Below are positions 43,589 to 52,038 of a DNA stretch of 64,000 nucleotides, piece after piece; within the stretch, counting starts at the first letter, position 1, and each line of letters opens with the position of its first letter. A program made the translations under genes and the position numbers. The notes under the pieces are model-generated. The model had not been told where the DNA came from and searched no databases. It saw only the letters and a program-made list of their open reading frames with translations. This stretch comes from CAZPRY01 sp964589175 (GTDB taxonomy: Bacteria > Fidelibacterota > UBA2242), in NCBI GenBank assembly GCA_964589175.1, contig CAZPRY010000001.1:124001-188000 (forward strand). The letters run 5' to 3'.

Positions 43589-44650
43589 TCAGGTTTGAGA
43601 ATGTAATTCCTTGCGAAATTCGGCCCAGTGGCCATCCCGCCAGAGTTTGATGCGGCGATGGTTCAGCGCCAGCGAGCGGTCGTTGCGCCATTTGACCAGG
43701 CGAATTTTATCCTTTTCGATTTCTAGGTTGGTCAGACCGTGGCGGTAAAGCCCGCAGCCGGTGTTGAAATAGCAGGGCAAGGGGTCCTTGCCATCCGGTT
43801 CCAGGGCGTTGATATTACGGCCCATATTCCGTTCCTTGAGGAACTCGGTGATCAGTGCGCCGCGGTCCTTGATATCGTCTGAATACTGCCTAAGGGGCGG
43901 TCGTTTAAGGCGCAGCTGTTCTTTGAGCCAGTTGTAATACGAACGGGAGGCGAAAATCGCGCGGTGGGTGTGGCCGCAGATCAGGAAAACACGGTTCGCT
44001 TTGGCCCATTGGTAGTAGATCCTTTCGCGGTCTCGTGGAATCTGCGATTCGGTCGCCGAGTAGTTTTTGTAGCCGAACTTAGTCAGGGTTGGCTCGATAA
44101 TCTTGAACAGGCGAATCCAGAAGCGGCTGAACCAGGCTCGCTGGTCAGACATTTTCTCGCCCTGGTGGCCGTGAACCAGCAGAATGTCCTCGTTCAGCAG
44201 GATTCCTTCGGGTGCGCCGAAAACGGTTTTCCTTTTTGAAATCGGGTCGCGCAGCCCGGCCCAGTCCTTGTCGTGGTTTCCATAGACGCGGTGAAGCTTG
44301 CCGGGCGGAAAACTGCGCAGGATTGCATAGATCGTGGAATCGTATCGATCGCGAATCCGGGGAAGATCGAATTGCCAGAGCTCTTCGATATCGCCCAGCA
44401 GGATGACCGCGTAGCCCTGTTCTTTGTAGTAATTTAGCGCGTACTCCAGGGTTTCGTGGTTGTGCAGGAATTTATCGGCCTTGCCGCCGTCGCCGAGGTG
44501 CAGGTCGCTGAATACGGCGTATTTGTCGTCCGTGTCGAGGGGGAGCCTTTTGAGGCTTTCGCGATAGAGACGATCGAGGCTCCGGGTGGTTTCATTTGTG
44601 AATGATGGATTTTTGATAATTATTGAATCCTCCGTGCCACCACTCCGCAA
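43589..44650 (-). CDS. Metallophosphoesterase (LpxH/calcineurin-like)
   Basis: The 353-residue protein carries all phosphodiesterase metal motifs: DLHLGD near residue 50, GDIEELW near 86, GNHD near 123, LVHGHQG near 158 and CGHTHRA near 225, followed by FNTGCGLY. Substrate is unknown; LpxH-type lipid or nucleotide hydrolysis is possible, but the length exceeds LpxH (about 240). No ATG exists at the 5' end. The open frame begins with a TTG, and a strong GGAGG sits 8 bases before an ATT that overlaps the upstream TAA stop, so a rare ATT start is an alternative (about 44621). Confidence 0.82.
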   Translation of the reverse strand: MRSGGTEDSIIIKNPSFTNETTRSLDRLYRESLKRLPLDTDDKYAVFSDLHLGDGGKADKFLHNHETLEYALNYYKEQGYAVILLGDIEELWQFDLPRIRDRYDSTIYAILRSFPPGKLHRVYGNHDKDWAGLRDPISKRKTVFGAPEGILLNEDILLVHGHQGEKMSDQRAWFSRFWIRLFKIIEPTLTKFGYKNYSATESQIPRDRERIYYQWAKANRVFLICGHTHRAIFASRSYYNWLKEQLRLKRPPLRQYSDDIKDRGALITEFLKERNMGRNINALEPDGKDPLPCYFNTGCGLYRHGLTNLEIEKDKIRLVKWRNDRSLALNHRRIKLWRDGHWAEFRKELHSQT

Positions 44651-45354
44651 AATGGTGCATAGAATTTTTTACCTTCCGAGAGAACGTGCGTTAGTATCTT
44701 TTTTATTATCCGAAAAAGGATGAGCATTAGCTTGTTCCACAGGTTTCTTTCCTCTTCTTCATACCAGAAATGAAATTTGCCAAAGAAGCCACTGAAGACA
44801 ATATCAAAACCGTTCTCTATCAGGATTTTTTCCCAGGCATGGGTGTCTATGGACGGAAGATAATGACGGTCGAAGCTGGCTTTACAAAAAGTGGAATGAA
44901 ACCAGCGTTGAAATCCCCCCACAAAATTAGGTGTTTCGATGATCAGGCTACCCTTGGGTTTGACCAGTACAATATGCTGACGCAGAATATCGGGCCAGTT
45001 TACATAATGTTCAATAAAACCGAAAGATGCAACTACATCGAACTGCTGATCCGGTTTGAAGGAAGTAAAGTCACTCTTCCAGAAATGTCCGATTTTGTTG
45101 CCTTTCGATTTCATTGCGGCCTGCATTGGATCCAGTTGCTCACACAGATCGATTCCATAAAGTTCGTATCCCCTCTCTCCGAAAACTGCCAGAAACCTAT
45201 CCGGATAACATCCGATTTCCAGACAGCTTTTATTCTGAATAACCGGAAAGTAATGTTCAATCCAGATACGGATAAAATTGGACTTTGGAACGATTTCATA
45301 TTCACTGTGTTTGAATATACCGTCCCAGTATTTCTGGTTTGCTAGGTTTTCCAT
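44620..45354 (-). CDS. Class I SAM-dependent methyltransferase
   Basis: The 244-residue protein has a diverged methyltransferase core: CLEIGCYPDRFLAVF near residues 44-58 (motif I), YGIDLCE near 66, FDVVASFGFIEHY near 105, and GSLIIETPNFVGGF near 135. GGGGAG precedes the ATG. It overlaps the metallophosphoesterase start and reads in the same direction. Such methyltransferases often act in surface polysaccharide or lipid modification; the substrate cannot be told. Confidence 0.8.
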   Translation of the reverse strand: MENLANQKYWDGIFKHSEYEIVPKSNFIRIWIEHYFPVIQNKSCLEIGCYPDRFLAVFGERGYELYGIDLCEQLDPMQAAMKSKGNKIGHFWKSDFTSFKPDQQFDVVASFGFIEHYVNWPDILRQHIVLVKPKGSLIIETPNFVGGFQRWFHSTFCKASFDRHYLPSIDTHAWEKILIENGFDIVFSGFFGKFHFWYEEEERNLWNKLMLILFRIIKKILTHVLSEGKKFYAPFCGVVARRIQ

Positions 45355-45701
45355 CCAAATTCTCCCCTTTTAAAGCGTAGATCATGGATTTAGCCTTCGA
45401 AAAAATATACAGCCCGGTCCTTCATTCGTTCAAATCCCCAATATCAGGAAATGTTGGGCAAGACGAAAAAGAGAATGAATAATTTGTTTCGCCTGGCCGA
45501 ATCAAAGATGATTTGCAAAATATTAATAAAAATATTTTCTTAAAACAATAATGATGAGAACAATAATGTCTTTGTCTTAAAAATTTATTCCTGATGATTC
45601 CGTTTGCAAAAAGGAACGAGGTGTTTATATTAGTACGTACGAAAGAGATAGGTTGTGCGGCGGTATATTAGATCCGGCACGGCATCATTCAGGAAGGAAG
45701 A
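45355..45701. other. Divergent AT-rich promoter region
   Basis: These 347 bases lie between the methyltransferase gene (minus) and ccsA (plus). The central part is very AT-rich, with an AATATTAATAAAAATATT tract near 45517. Promoters for both directions are expected; no gene or terminator is evident. Confidence 0.5.
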
Positions 45702-46469
45702 ATGGCAATGGAATCCAACTTTTTACTGGTTGCCCTGATTGCCTACGTTGTCAGCCTGGGTCTGCTGCTGCGGCGCAGGGAATCCGCAGGGACGATGCTG
45801 CTGGTTGTCGCGGTGCTGATCCATCTGGGTGGCTTGATCACCCGCTCGATTATCGCCGGGCACCCGCCTTTTACCAATATGTATGAAACCTTTATCCTGC
45901 TCCCGTTTCTGGTAGCGCTCCGGTTGCTCCTCTGGAAAGAGCAGGTCGGCGAGCAGTTTCGCAGGATTCTCGTCGCGGTAGTTATGCTGATCATCCTGAT
46001 TGCACTGATCCTGCCGCAGTCGCTAAAAACGCCCAAACCACTGATGCCGGCTCTGAACAGCATCTGGATGTACATCCACGTTCCGGCTTATTTTCTGGCT
46101 TACATGGCGTTGATCGTAGCTCTTGTCTACGCCATAATTGTCCTCATCCACGAGAAATCTTCGGCAAACAATCATGATATTTCACTGCTGCGACGGATGG
46201 ATAACGAGATCAGGATTGCATTTTTTTTCTTGTTCATCGGCTTGGTCACGGGCGGGATCTGGGCCTATGTCAGCTGGGGTAATTATTGGGCCTGGGACCC
46301 CAAGGAAACCTGGGCCTTGATCAATATCCTGGCGCTGTCGTTCTATTTTCATTTGAAAATACCGACGGCCAGGAAGAAGGCGCTGGTAGTTATTCTGACA
46401 TTTCTTACGGTGGTTTTTACCTACTGGGGCGTCAGCTTTATTTTGTCGGGATTGCACAGCTATACATAA
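45702..46469 (+). CDS. ccsA: CcsA/ResC-type cytochrome c assembly protein
   Basis: The 255-residue integral membrane protein has seven to eight hydrophobic segments. It carries the tryptophan-rich haem-handling region GGIWAYVSWGNYWAWDPKETWALI near residues 185-208, plus likely haem-ligand histidines at H41 (LIHLGG) and H126 (YIHVPAY). It exports and presents haem to apocytochromes with ResB (10379). It directly precedes genes for a pentaheme cytochrome and a haem-porin protein on the same strand, which are its probable clients. Confidence 0.92.
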   Translation: MAMESNFLLVALIAYVVSLGLLLRRRESAGTMLLVVAVLIHLGGLITRSIIAGHPPFTNMYETFILLPFLVALRLLLWKEQVGEQFRRILVAVVMLIILIALILPQSLKTPKPLMPALNSIWMYIHVPAYFLAYMALIVALVYAIIVLIHEKSSANNHDISLLRRMDNEIRIAFFFLFIGLVTGGIWAYVSWGNYWAWDPKETWALINILALSFYFHLKIPTARKKALVVILTFLTVVFTYWGVSFILSGLHSYT

Positions 46470-46977
46470 GTATCCGGAAGACTGTTCTGGTGTTGGCTGG
46501 AGTATGATAAAAGAATCCATATCGGATCAATAAACTCACATTACGTGTAAAGTGTTTCGGATTTTCGGTGGGAGAAAGATTCGGCCGTTTTTAAAAACGA
46601 TTCAGGAATCCCAGCGACGTGTATGAGATCGGCGAAGTGCTCTCCTTTCAAAAATGCCGGTACACGGGGAAGATCGCCTTGGTTCTCACCGGTTCACTGC
46701 GTTATGGAATGGCTCGTATGGCCAGTATTTTTGCCGAGATGCAAGGGTTCGCGAATATGAAACCCTTTTCGGAAATGGATGCCGCCCTTGAATAGCTGGA
46801 CCTGCGATAGTAGCCCGGAAAAAATAGATACCCTCCACCGATTTGAAGAAATCCAATTCTGCCACCTGATTTTTACCCCTTTCAGTGTTCTTGAGCCCGA
46901 ACCGCTCTAAATCCCATTTGCATAAAGGGAGTGTTTTGGTTATATTGTAAAAAATATTCTAGCAAAAGGGAGTTTAT
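46470..46977. other. Spacer holding a decayed gene fragment
   Basis: These 508 bases between ccsA and the pentaheme cytochrome gene hold the fragment described at 46595-46795. The rest shows no gene; an AT-rich stretch from about 46925 probably contains the cytochrome promoter. Confidence 0.5.
46595..46795 (+). pseudogene. Remnant of a STAS/SpoIIAA-like small protein
   Basis: A 66-codon frame without a start codon reads ...VYEIGEVLSFQK, then KIALVLTGSLRYGMARM, then FAEMQGFANMKPFSEMD. It ends at a TAG exactly where the family's conserved Trp in 'ALEWL' would be (next residues LDLR), consistent with TGG to TAG. This is the C-terminal part of a STAS/SpoIIAA-like domain of a kind common in bacterial genomes. 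The 5' half is missing. Confidence 0.5.
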
Positions 46978-48318
46978 ATGGAGAAGTCCGCTTTCGTATT
47001 TACAGTTATACTGGCGGCACTGGTTTTTGCGGGTGACCAGCCCGTCGGTGAACACGCGCTCGGCAGCCGGAAATACAGCGATTACGAAAAACCGGAAGTG
47101 TGCAAAAGCTGCCATACCAGCATTTACCAGCAGTGGCGCCTGGCGATGATGTCACAGGCTTTTACCCATCACTGGGATGAAATTGAATATTTCGGACTGG
47201 CTGTTCCCCATGGTGAGAAAGTGGCGATGTTCAAGCCGGTTTCCGATGCTTGCAACGGCTGCCATACGCCGCAGGCTTTTCTGGCCGGGGATGTGCCCCC
47301 GCCGCGCCCCGAGAAGAATTCGAGGGCGAATGAAAGCGTCAGTTGCGATTTTTGCCATTCGATTACAGCTGTAGCGGGTGAAAAACCGGTGAATTTTAAC
47401 TGGGTATCCAATCCGGGCCGCACCAAGTACGGCGCCAAGCAGGGACTGGTATCGCCGCATCATATTACCGAATACAACGAGATATTCACCAGGGCCGAGT
47501 TCTGCGGCTCCTGTCATAATGAGCAGAACCCGTTCGGCGTCTATGTAAAATCCACTCAGATGGAATGGGCGGAGGGGCCGTACGCCCAACAAGGCGTTCC
47601 ATGCTTCGTGTGTCATATGCCCAAGGCTGAAGGCCGTAGCGCGCCGATGGCCGAAAAGGGCATGGTCGCACAGCATGTTTTTCTGGGAGCTCATAACGAA
47701 GCCAAGGTTAAGAGCGCCATCGAAATTTCCATGCATCCCGATGAGGAGGAAGTGCCTTACGATGGCACGGTCGTCTTCCAGGTCGAACTCTTTAATGCCA
47801 AGGCTGGCCATAAAATCCCGACCGGATCTGTCGAGGACCGCATCCTCTGGCTGGATGTTGTAGCGGTCGATGCCGAGGGGAAAGAGTATCGATTGCCGGT
47901 GGATAAAAAGGGCTTCGAGGGCGAGGCGTACACCATCGCCTCCGATGAAATGGCCTATACCGATATGGCGATTCCGCTCGGGCTCAAAGATTTCAAGGGT
48001 GTGCAGCGTGATGGAGTACCGATCGGTAACCGCATCTTCCGCATGCCTTATTTCGATGAAAACGGGATAATGACCATCATGCAATGGAACACGCGTAAGC
48101 TAGGCGTCGATTACCGGGTCGGGCCGCGGGAAACCAAGCTCGAAACCTATACCTGGGAGATGCCGGAGGATATCGCCATCGGTACCGTGACGGTTACGGC
48201 GACACTCAATTATCAGAAACTCGTCAAGCCGGTCGCGGATTACCTTAAAGTTCCGGCGGACGAGAGCGAGGTTGTCGTGATGAATCAAACCCTGACAACG
48301 ATCGAAGTGTACGAGTAA
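46978..48318 (+). CDS. Secreted pentaheme c-type cytochrome (cytochrome c554/c' type)
   Basis: The 446-residue protein has a signal peptide (1-19) and five CxxCH haem sites at residues 42-46, 92-96, 123-127, 176-180 and 209-213. A haem-free beta-rich C-terminal half (about 245-446) includes AGHKIPTGSVEDR. The N-terminal EVCKSCHTSIYQQW pattern is typical of the c554-like family of electron carriers. It should work in the periplasm or at the outer membrane. It is 10 bases upstream of the haem-porin gene and clearly co-transcribed. Redox partner is unknown. Confidence 0.9.
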   Translation: MEKSAFVFTVILAALVFAGDQPVGEHALGSRKYSDYEKPEVCKSCHTSIYQQWRLAMMSQAFTHHWDEIEYFGLAVPHGEKVAMFKPVSDACNGCHTPQAFLAGDVPPPRPEKNSRANESVSCDFCHSITAVAGEKPVNFNWVSNPGRTKYGAKQGLVSPHHITEYNEIFTRAEFCGSCHNEQNPFGVYVKSTQMEWAEGPYAQQGVPCFVCHMPKAEGRSAPMAEKGMVAQHVFLGAHNEAKVKSAIEISMHPDEEEVPYDGTVVFQVELFNAKAGHKIPTGSVEDRILWLDVVAVDAEGKEYRLPVDKKGFEGEAYTIASDEMAYTDMAIPLGLKDFKGVQRDGVPIGNRIFRMPYFDENGIMTIMQWNTRKLGVDYRVGPRETKLETYTWEMPEDIAIGTVTVTATLNYQKLVKPVADYLKVPADESEVVVMNQTLTTIEVYE

Positions 48319-48328
48319 GGAGGATTCC

Positions 48329-49492
48329 ATGAGAGACAGAAGAGCCGCGCTGATCGTTTTTTTCTTGATAATCATACTGCTGACTCAATCAGCCCTGGCC
48401 GTTCCGGCCTTTGCCCGACGCTATAAATTTTCCTGCACTACCTGCCATAGTCCATTTCCGCGTTTGAAAGCCTACGGAGATGAGTTCGCGGGAAATGGAT
48501 TTATGATTCCCGAGGAGGAGAAAGCGCGCGATTACATCAGCGCCGGCGACGACATGCTCTGGCTGAATAAAACCTTCCCGGTGGCCGTGCGCTTTGATGC
48601 CTTTGCAATGCTGAAAACCAGGGGAGATGTCAAAGGCGATCTCCAATCACCCTTCGGGATCAAGCTGCTGTCGGGTGGCGCTCTTTACAAAAATATCGGC
48701 TACTATTTCTATTTTTACATGTATGAAAAAGGAGAAATCGCCGGACTGGAGGATGCCTACATCCATTTTAATAACATATTCGGAAGCAACCTGGACATCC
48801 TGGCTGGACAATTTCAGACCTGCGATCCACTGATGAAACGGGAGTTGCGCCTGAGCTATGAAGACTACCAGATCTTTAAAACCCGTATCGGTAATTCGAT
48901 CATAAACCTGTCCTACGATCGCGGGGTCGTGCTGGTTTATAATGTCGATCAAACCGGTACCGATATCGTGCTTACGGCTACCAACGGCAACGGAATCGGT
49001 GAAGCGGATGCGACCTTCGATCAGGATAAATACAAAAACGTGATGCTGCGAGTCGCCCAGGGAATCGGCCAAAATGTTCGCATCGGCGGATTTTATTACC
49101 TGGGGCGGGAGCAACCGGAAGACAGTCTGTACAGCAATAAGGCAACTTTCCTGGGACCGGACCTGTATCTGACCCTGGGCAAGTTTGCATTTACCGGGCA
49201 GTACGTTCTGCGTAAAGACACGAATCCGTTCTTCCGGGCTGCCGACAGCAATGTGGCCACCAGCGGCATCGTCGCCGAGCTGGTATTTTCGCCGCAGCTG
49301 GATCAGTCGAAAGCGTATTATACGCTCCTTTATAACCGCATCGATTCGGACCTCGACGCCCACGATTATCAATCTGTGGCGTTGAACGGGAGCTACCTGC
49401 TGGCGCGTAACCTGCGCCTGGTCGGGGAATTGATTTACGATCTGGAAAATGAAGAAAGCATTTTCGTGGTGGGTTTCGTGACGGCATTTTAG
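48329..49492 (+). CDS. Fused monoheme-cytochrome/outer-membrane beta-barrel protein (Cyc2-like architecture)
   Basis: The 387-residue protein has a signal peptide (1-24), then PAFARRYKFSCTTCHSPFPRL with one CxxCH at residues 36-40 and FPRLKAYGDEF. The remaining 330 residues are alternating beta strands rich in aromatic girdle residues and end in a terminal Phe, as outer-membrane barrels do. An N-terminal ARxxxxxCxxCHxxxPxLxxxG block fused to a porin is the plan of Cyc2, an outer-membrane iron oxidase, and of related haem-porins. Actual Fe(II) oxidation is not proven; it may instead conduct electrons to or from the pentaheme protein encoded before it. Confidence 0.8.
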   Translation: MRDRRAALIVFFLIIILLTQSALAVPAFARRYKFSCTTCHSPFPRLKAYGDEFAGNGFMIPEEEKARDYISAGDDMLWLNKTFPVAVRFDAFAMLKTRGDVKGDLQSPFGIKLLSGGALYKNIGYYFYFYMYEKGEIAGLEDAYIHFNNIFGSNLDILAGQFQTCDPLMKRELRLSYEDYQIFKTRIGNSIINLSYDRGVVLVYNVDQTGTDIVLTATNGNGIGEADATFDQDKYKNVMLRVAQGIGQNVRIGGFYYLGREQPEDSLYSNKATFLGPDLYLTLGKFAFTGQYVLRKDTNPFFRAADSNVATSGIVAELVFSPQLDQSKAYYTLLYNRIDSDLDAHDYQSVALNGSYLLARNLRLVGELIYDLENEESIFVVGFVTAF

Positions 49493-49565
49493 AGGGAATA
49501 ACACGATTTCATAAATCCGGCAATAACATCTCAGCCGGTTCATATTCTTAATTTATACGAGCAAT

Positions 49566-49596
49566 AATCGCCTTGGAATCACTGCGGCGATTTTTT
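49566..49596 (+). terminator. Rho-independent terminator after the haem-porin gene
   Basis: AATCGCC (49566-49572) pairs with GGCGATT (49586-49592) and is followed by a run of T. It lies 74 bases past the stop, so the cytochrome/haem-porin pair forms its own transcript. Confidence 0.75.
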
Positions 49597-49648
49597 AACA
49601 TTGGGACTGTTTGAGCAGTAACAGATTTCAGAAAATGAGGAGTTTGAA

Positions 49649-51895
49649 TTGGATGAAATTTGGAATTGTAAACGCAATGTGAAAAGGGTTTGGCGGGATT
49701 GGTTTCGTATCATCGGAATCCTGGTGTGTATGATAATCGGTCGATCCCTGGCAAATTTGTCCCTGCCGACGGAGAATGCTGACAGCCTTCGTTATCAGCA
49801 GCTCATTCCGGTGGACGAAAGTCTGCGCGCCAAGGTTTTCTACCCGTTTCCCGCCATCGTGGTGATGAGTGAAAGGCAATCCAATCCCGAGGAGAAAATT
49901 CCACGTTTTATCAGCCGCATTAACGCCGTTCAGTTGCAGGATGAAATTGTCATGTCCACACCGGATGCTCTGGCAGAGCTACCCGGATTGATGGTGCAGA
50001 AGACCAATTTGGGGGGTGGCTCGCCCTTCATCCGGGGTCTGACCGGCAAACAGATCCTGATTCTGGTGGATGGTGTCCGGCTGAACAATTCCACCTTCCG
50101 CTTCGGGCCAAACCAGTATTTGAATACCCTTGATCCGGGAATCGCCGAGGCGATGGAAGTCCACTACGGACCGGGATCGGTGATTCATGGATCGGATGCG
50201 CTGGGTGGGGTGATCAATATTATCAGTAAAGCGCCGTCCCTGAATGAGTCTCTGCATGCCTGCTTTCGCCAGCAATTTTCCTCGGCTGATTTGGGTTCAT
50301 TATCGAATCTGGAAATCGGCGCCGCGACCGGAAAGCTAGCCTGGTTGGCGGGCGTTAGTTATAAACACTTCGGCGATCTGCGGGCCGGTAGTAATGGAGG
50401 CAGCCCGGTGGGTGTTGTAGATAAAAACGATCGGCAGCCCTGGACCGGTTACGACGAGTTCAACGCCAATCTTTCCCTGCTCTACGCCTTGCGCCCGAAC
50501 CAGCACCTGCGTAACACTTTTATTTTTACGCGCCAAGGCCGCGTGCCTCGCACGGATAAGATGGCGCTCACCGATTATAATCCCGATCCCGAGGAACGTT
50601 ACTATTTCGATCCGCAGCAACTGATTTTCAATGTTCTCGAATTTTCGGCTATTCATTGGAAGGGCTTAAATCAGATAGGAATTCAGGTGGGCCTACAGTC
50701 GCAACTGGAGGGACGTGAACGGCGCAAGGCCGGGTGGACCAAAACCCGTTTCGAAGAGGATGAAATTCGCACCTTTTTCCTCCAGTTTCAGGGATCCGAC
50801 GACCTGAATGAACATCAATGGATCAGTTTTGGCTCGGAATTCTATCACGATTTTATCACATCTGAGCGCTATGAAATCAATGACGGAACAACGCTACGAA
50901 AGGGAAAAACCGGTCGCTTTCCGGATGGCAGTGACTACAACTCTCTGGGTGCCTATTTGCAATCAGGGCTGGAGTTCGGGACTAGTTGGGAAATGATCGG
51001 CGGACTGCGCTATGCCGTTTATCATACGAACTTCGATCTCTCTGCTGTGAAGATAGATACGATTTACCGCGAGGCTGAGGAATCGCTGGTCTTCAATGGC
51101 GGCGTAAATGAAAAATCATACTCCGATTTTACCTGGAGTCTGGAGACTCTCTATCGAATCAGGCCCGGCAGGGTACTTTATGCCGGCCTTTCGCGCGGTT
51201 TCCGGGCGCCCAATATGGACGATCTGGCTGTCGATGGTGAATGGAATTCCGGAACCGACATTCCCAATCCGGAATTGAAACCCGAAAAAGCCCTGCAGAT
51301 GGAGGGTGGCGTTAAAATTGATTCAGATAAATTACGCCTGCGATGCGCTCTTTTTCACACCCGCTATTCAGATTTCATCCAACGCCAGTACCTCGGTTAT
51401 CGGGTAGAAGAAGGCGCAGAGGTCGATGTTTATCATTATGAAAATTTTGAGAAGGGTGTTATGGATGGTTTCGAGATGCAGCTGGCGTGGCGGTTTCAGG
51501 AGAATGAAGCTCACCGCACGGTTCTGCAAACCCATGCGAGTTGGATTAGGGGCTGGAACGAAACATCAGATGAACCCATGCGTCGCATGCCGCCTTTGAT
51601 GGCTTATCTGGGTCTGCGTCGGGACTTTTTGCATAGCCGGACCTGGATCGAGGGATTTGCTCAGGCTGCCGGCAAACAGGATCAACTGGCCGCCGGCGAT
51701 ATCGTCGATAATCGTATTCCTGACGGCGGTACACCGGGCTGGATGACCTTGAACCTGCGGTCCGGCTGGCAGATATCGAGGCATCTTGAAGGTGTGGCCG
51801 GTTTATATAATATTCTGGATGCGCGTTACCGAATTTATGGCTCGGGCCTGGATGCGCCCGGTATCAATGCGGTTTTTTCCATTTCGTACCGATAG
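49649..51895 (+). CDS. TonB-dependent receptor
   Basis: The 748-residue receptor starts at a TTG preceded by AGGAG six bases upstream; no in-frame ATG lies before its signal-like hydrophobic segment (about 20-36). The plug carries MSTPDALAELPGLMVQ, GGGSPFIRGLTGKQILILVDG and GSDALGGVINIIS. The barrel includes SRGFRAPNMDDL near 520 and ends in a C-terminal FSISYR-like strand. It resembles siderophore, haem or vitamin B12 receptors and lacks the N-terminal carboxypeptidase-like domain of the other receptor in the window. Proximity to cytochrome genes suggests haem or iron uptake, but this is inference. Confidence 0.85.
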   Translation: MDEIWNCKRNVKRVWRDWFRIIGILVCMIIGRSLANLSLPTENADSLRYQQLIPVDESLRAKVFYPFPAIVVMSERQSNPEEKIPRFISRINAVQLQDEIVMSTPDALAELPGLMVQKTNLGGGSPFIRGLTGKQILILVDGVRLNNSTFRFGPNQYLNTLDPGIAEAMEVHYGPGSVIHGSDALGGVINIISKAPSLNESLHACFRQQFSSADLGSLSNLEIGAATGKLAWLAGVSYKHFGDLRAGSNGGSPVGVVDKNDRQPWTGYDEFNANLSLLYALRPNQHLRNTFIFTRQGRVPRTDKMALTDYNPDPEERYYFDPQQLIFNVLEFSAIHWKGLNQIGIQVGLQSQLEGRERRKAGWTKTRFEEDEIRTFFLQFQGSDDLNEHQWISFGSEFYHDFITSERYEINDGTTLRKGKTGRFPDGSDYNSLGAYLQSGLEFGTSWEMIGGLRYAVYHTNFDLSAVKIDTIYREAEESLVFNGGVNEKSYSDFTWSLETLYRIRPGRVLYAGLSRGFRAPNMDDLAVDGEWNSGTDIPNPELKPEKALQMEGGVKIDSDKLRLRCALFHTRYSDFIQRQYLGYRVEEGAEVDVYHYENFEKGVMDGFEMQLAWRFQENEAHRTVLQTHASWIRGWNETSDEPMRRMPPLMAYLGLRRDFLHSRTWIEGFAQAAGKQDQLAAGDIVDNRIPDGGTPGWMTLNLRSGWQISRHLEGVAGLYNILDARYRIYGSGLDAPGINAVFSISYR

Positions 51896-52038
51896 TCACT
51901 GGTTATAACGAAAAGCCGATTTTCATCTATGCGACTTCCGCTGGAGTGAGCAGTCTCCGGGCTTTGGGCTTCAGGTAAATGAAACCCGGCTTATCCTCAG
52001 AAGCGCAGACCGGTTATGAATATGCGGATTGGTGTTAG

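Noticed and set aside
47152..48084. A 310-codon minus-strand frame opposite the pentaheme cytochrome
   Set aside because: The plus strand encodes five CxxCH sites and a signal peptide, so the opposite frame is incidental.
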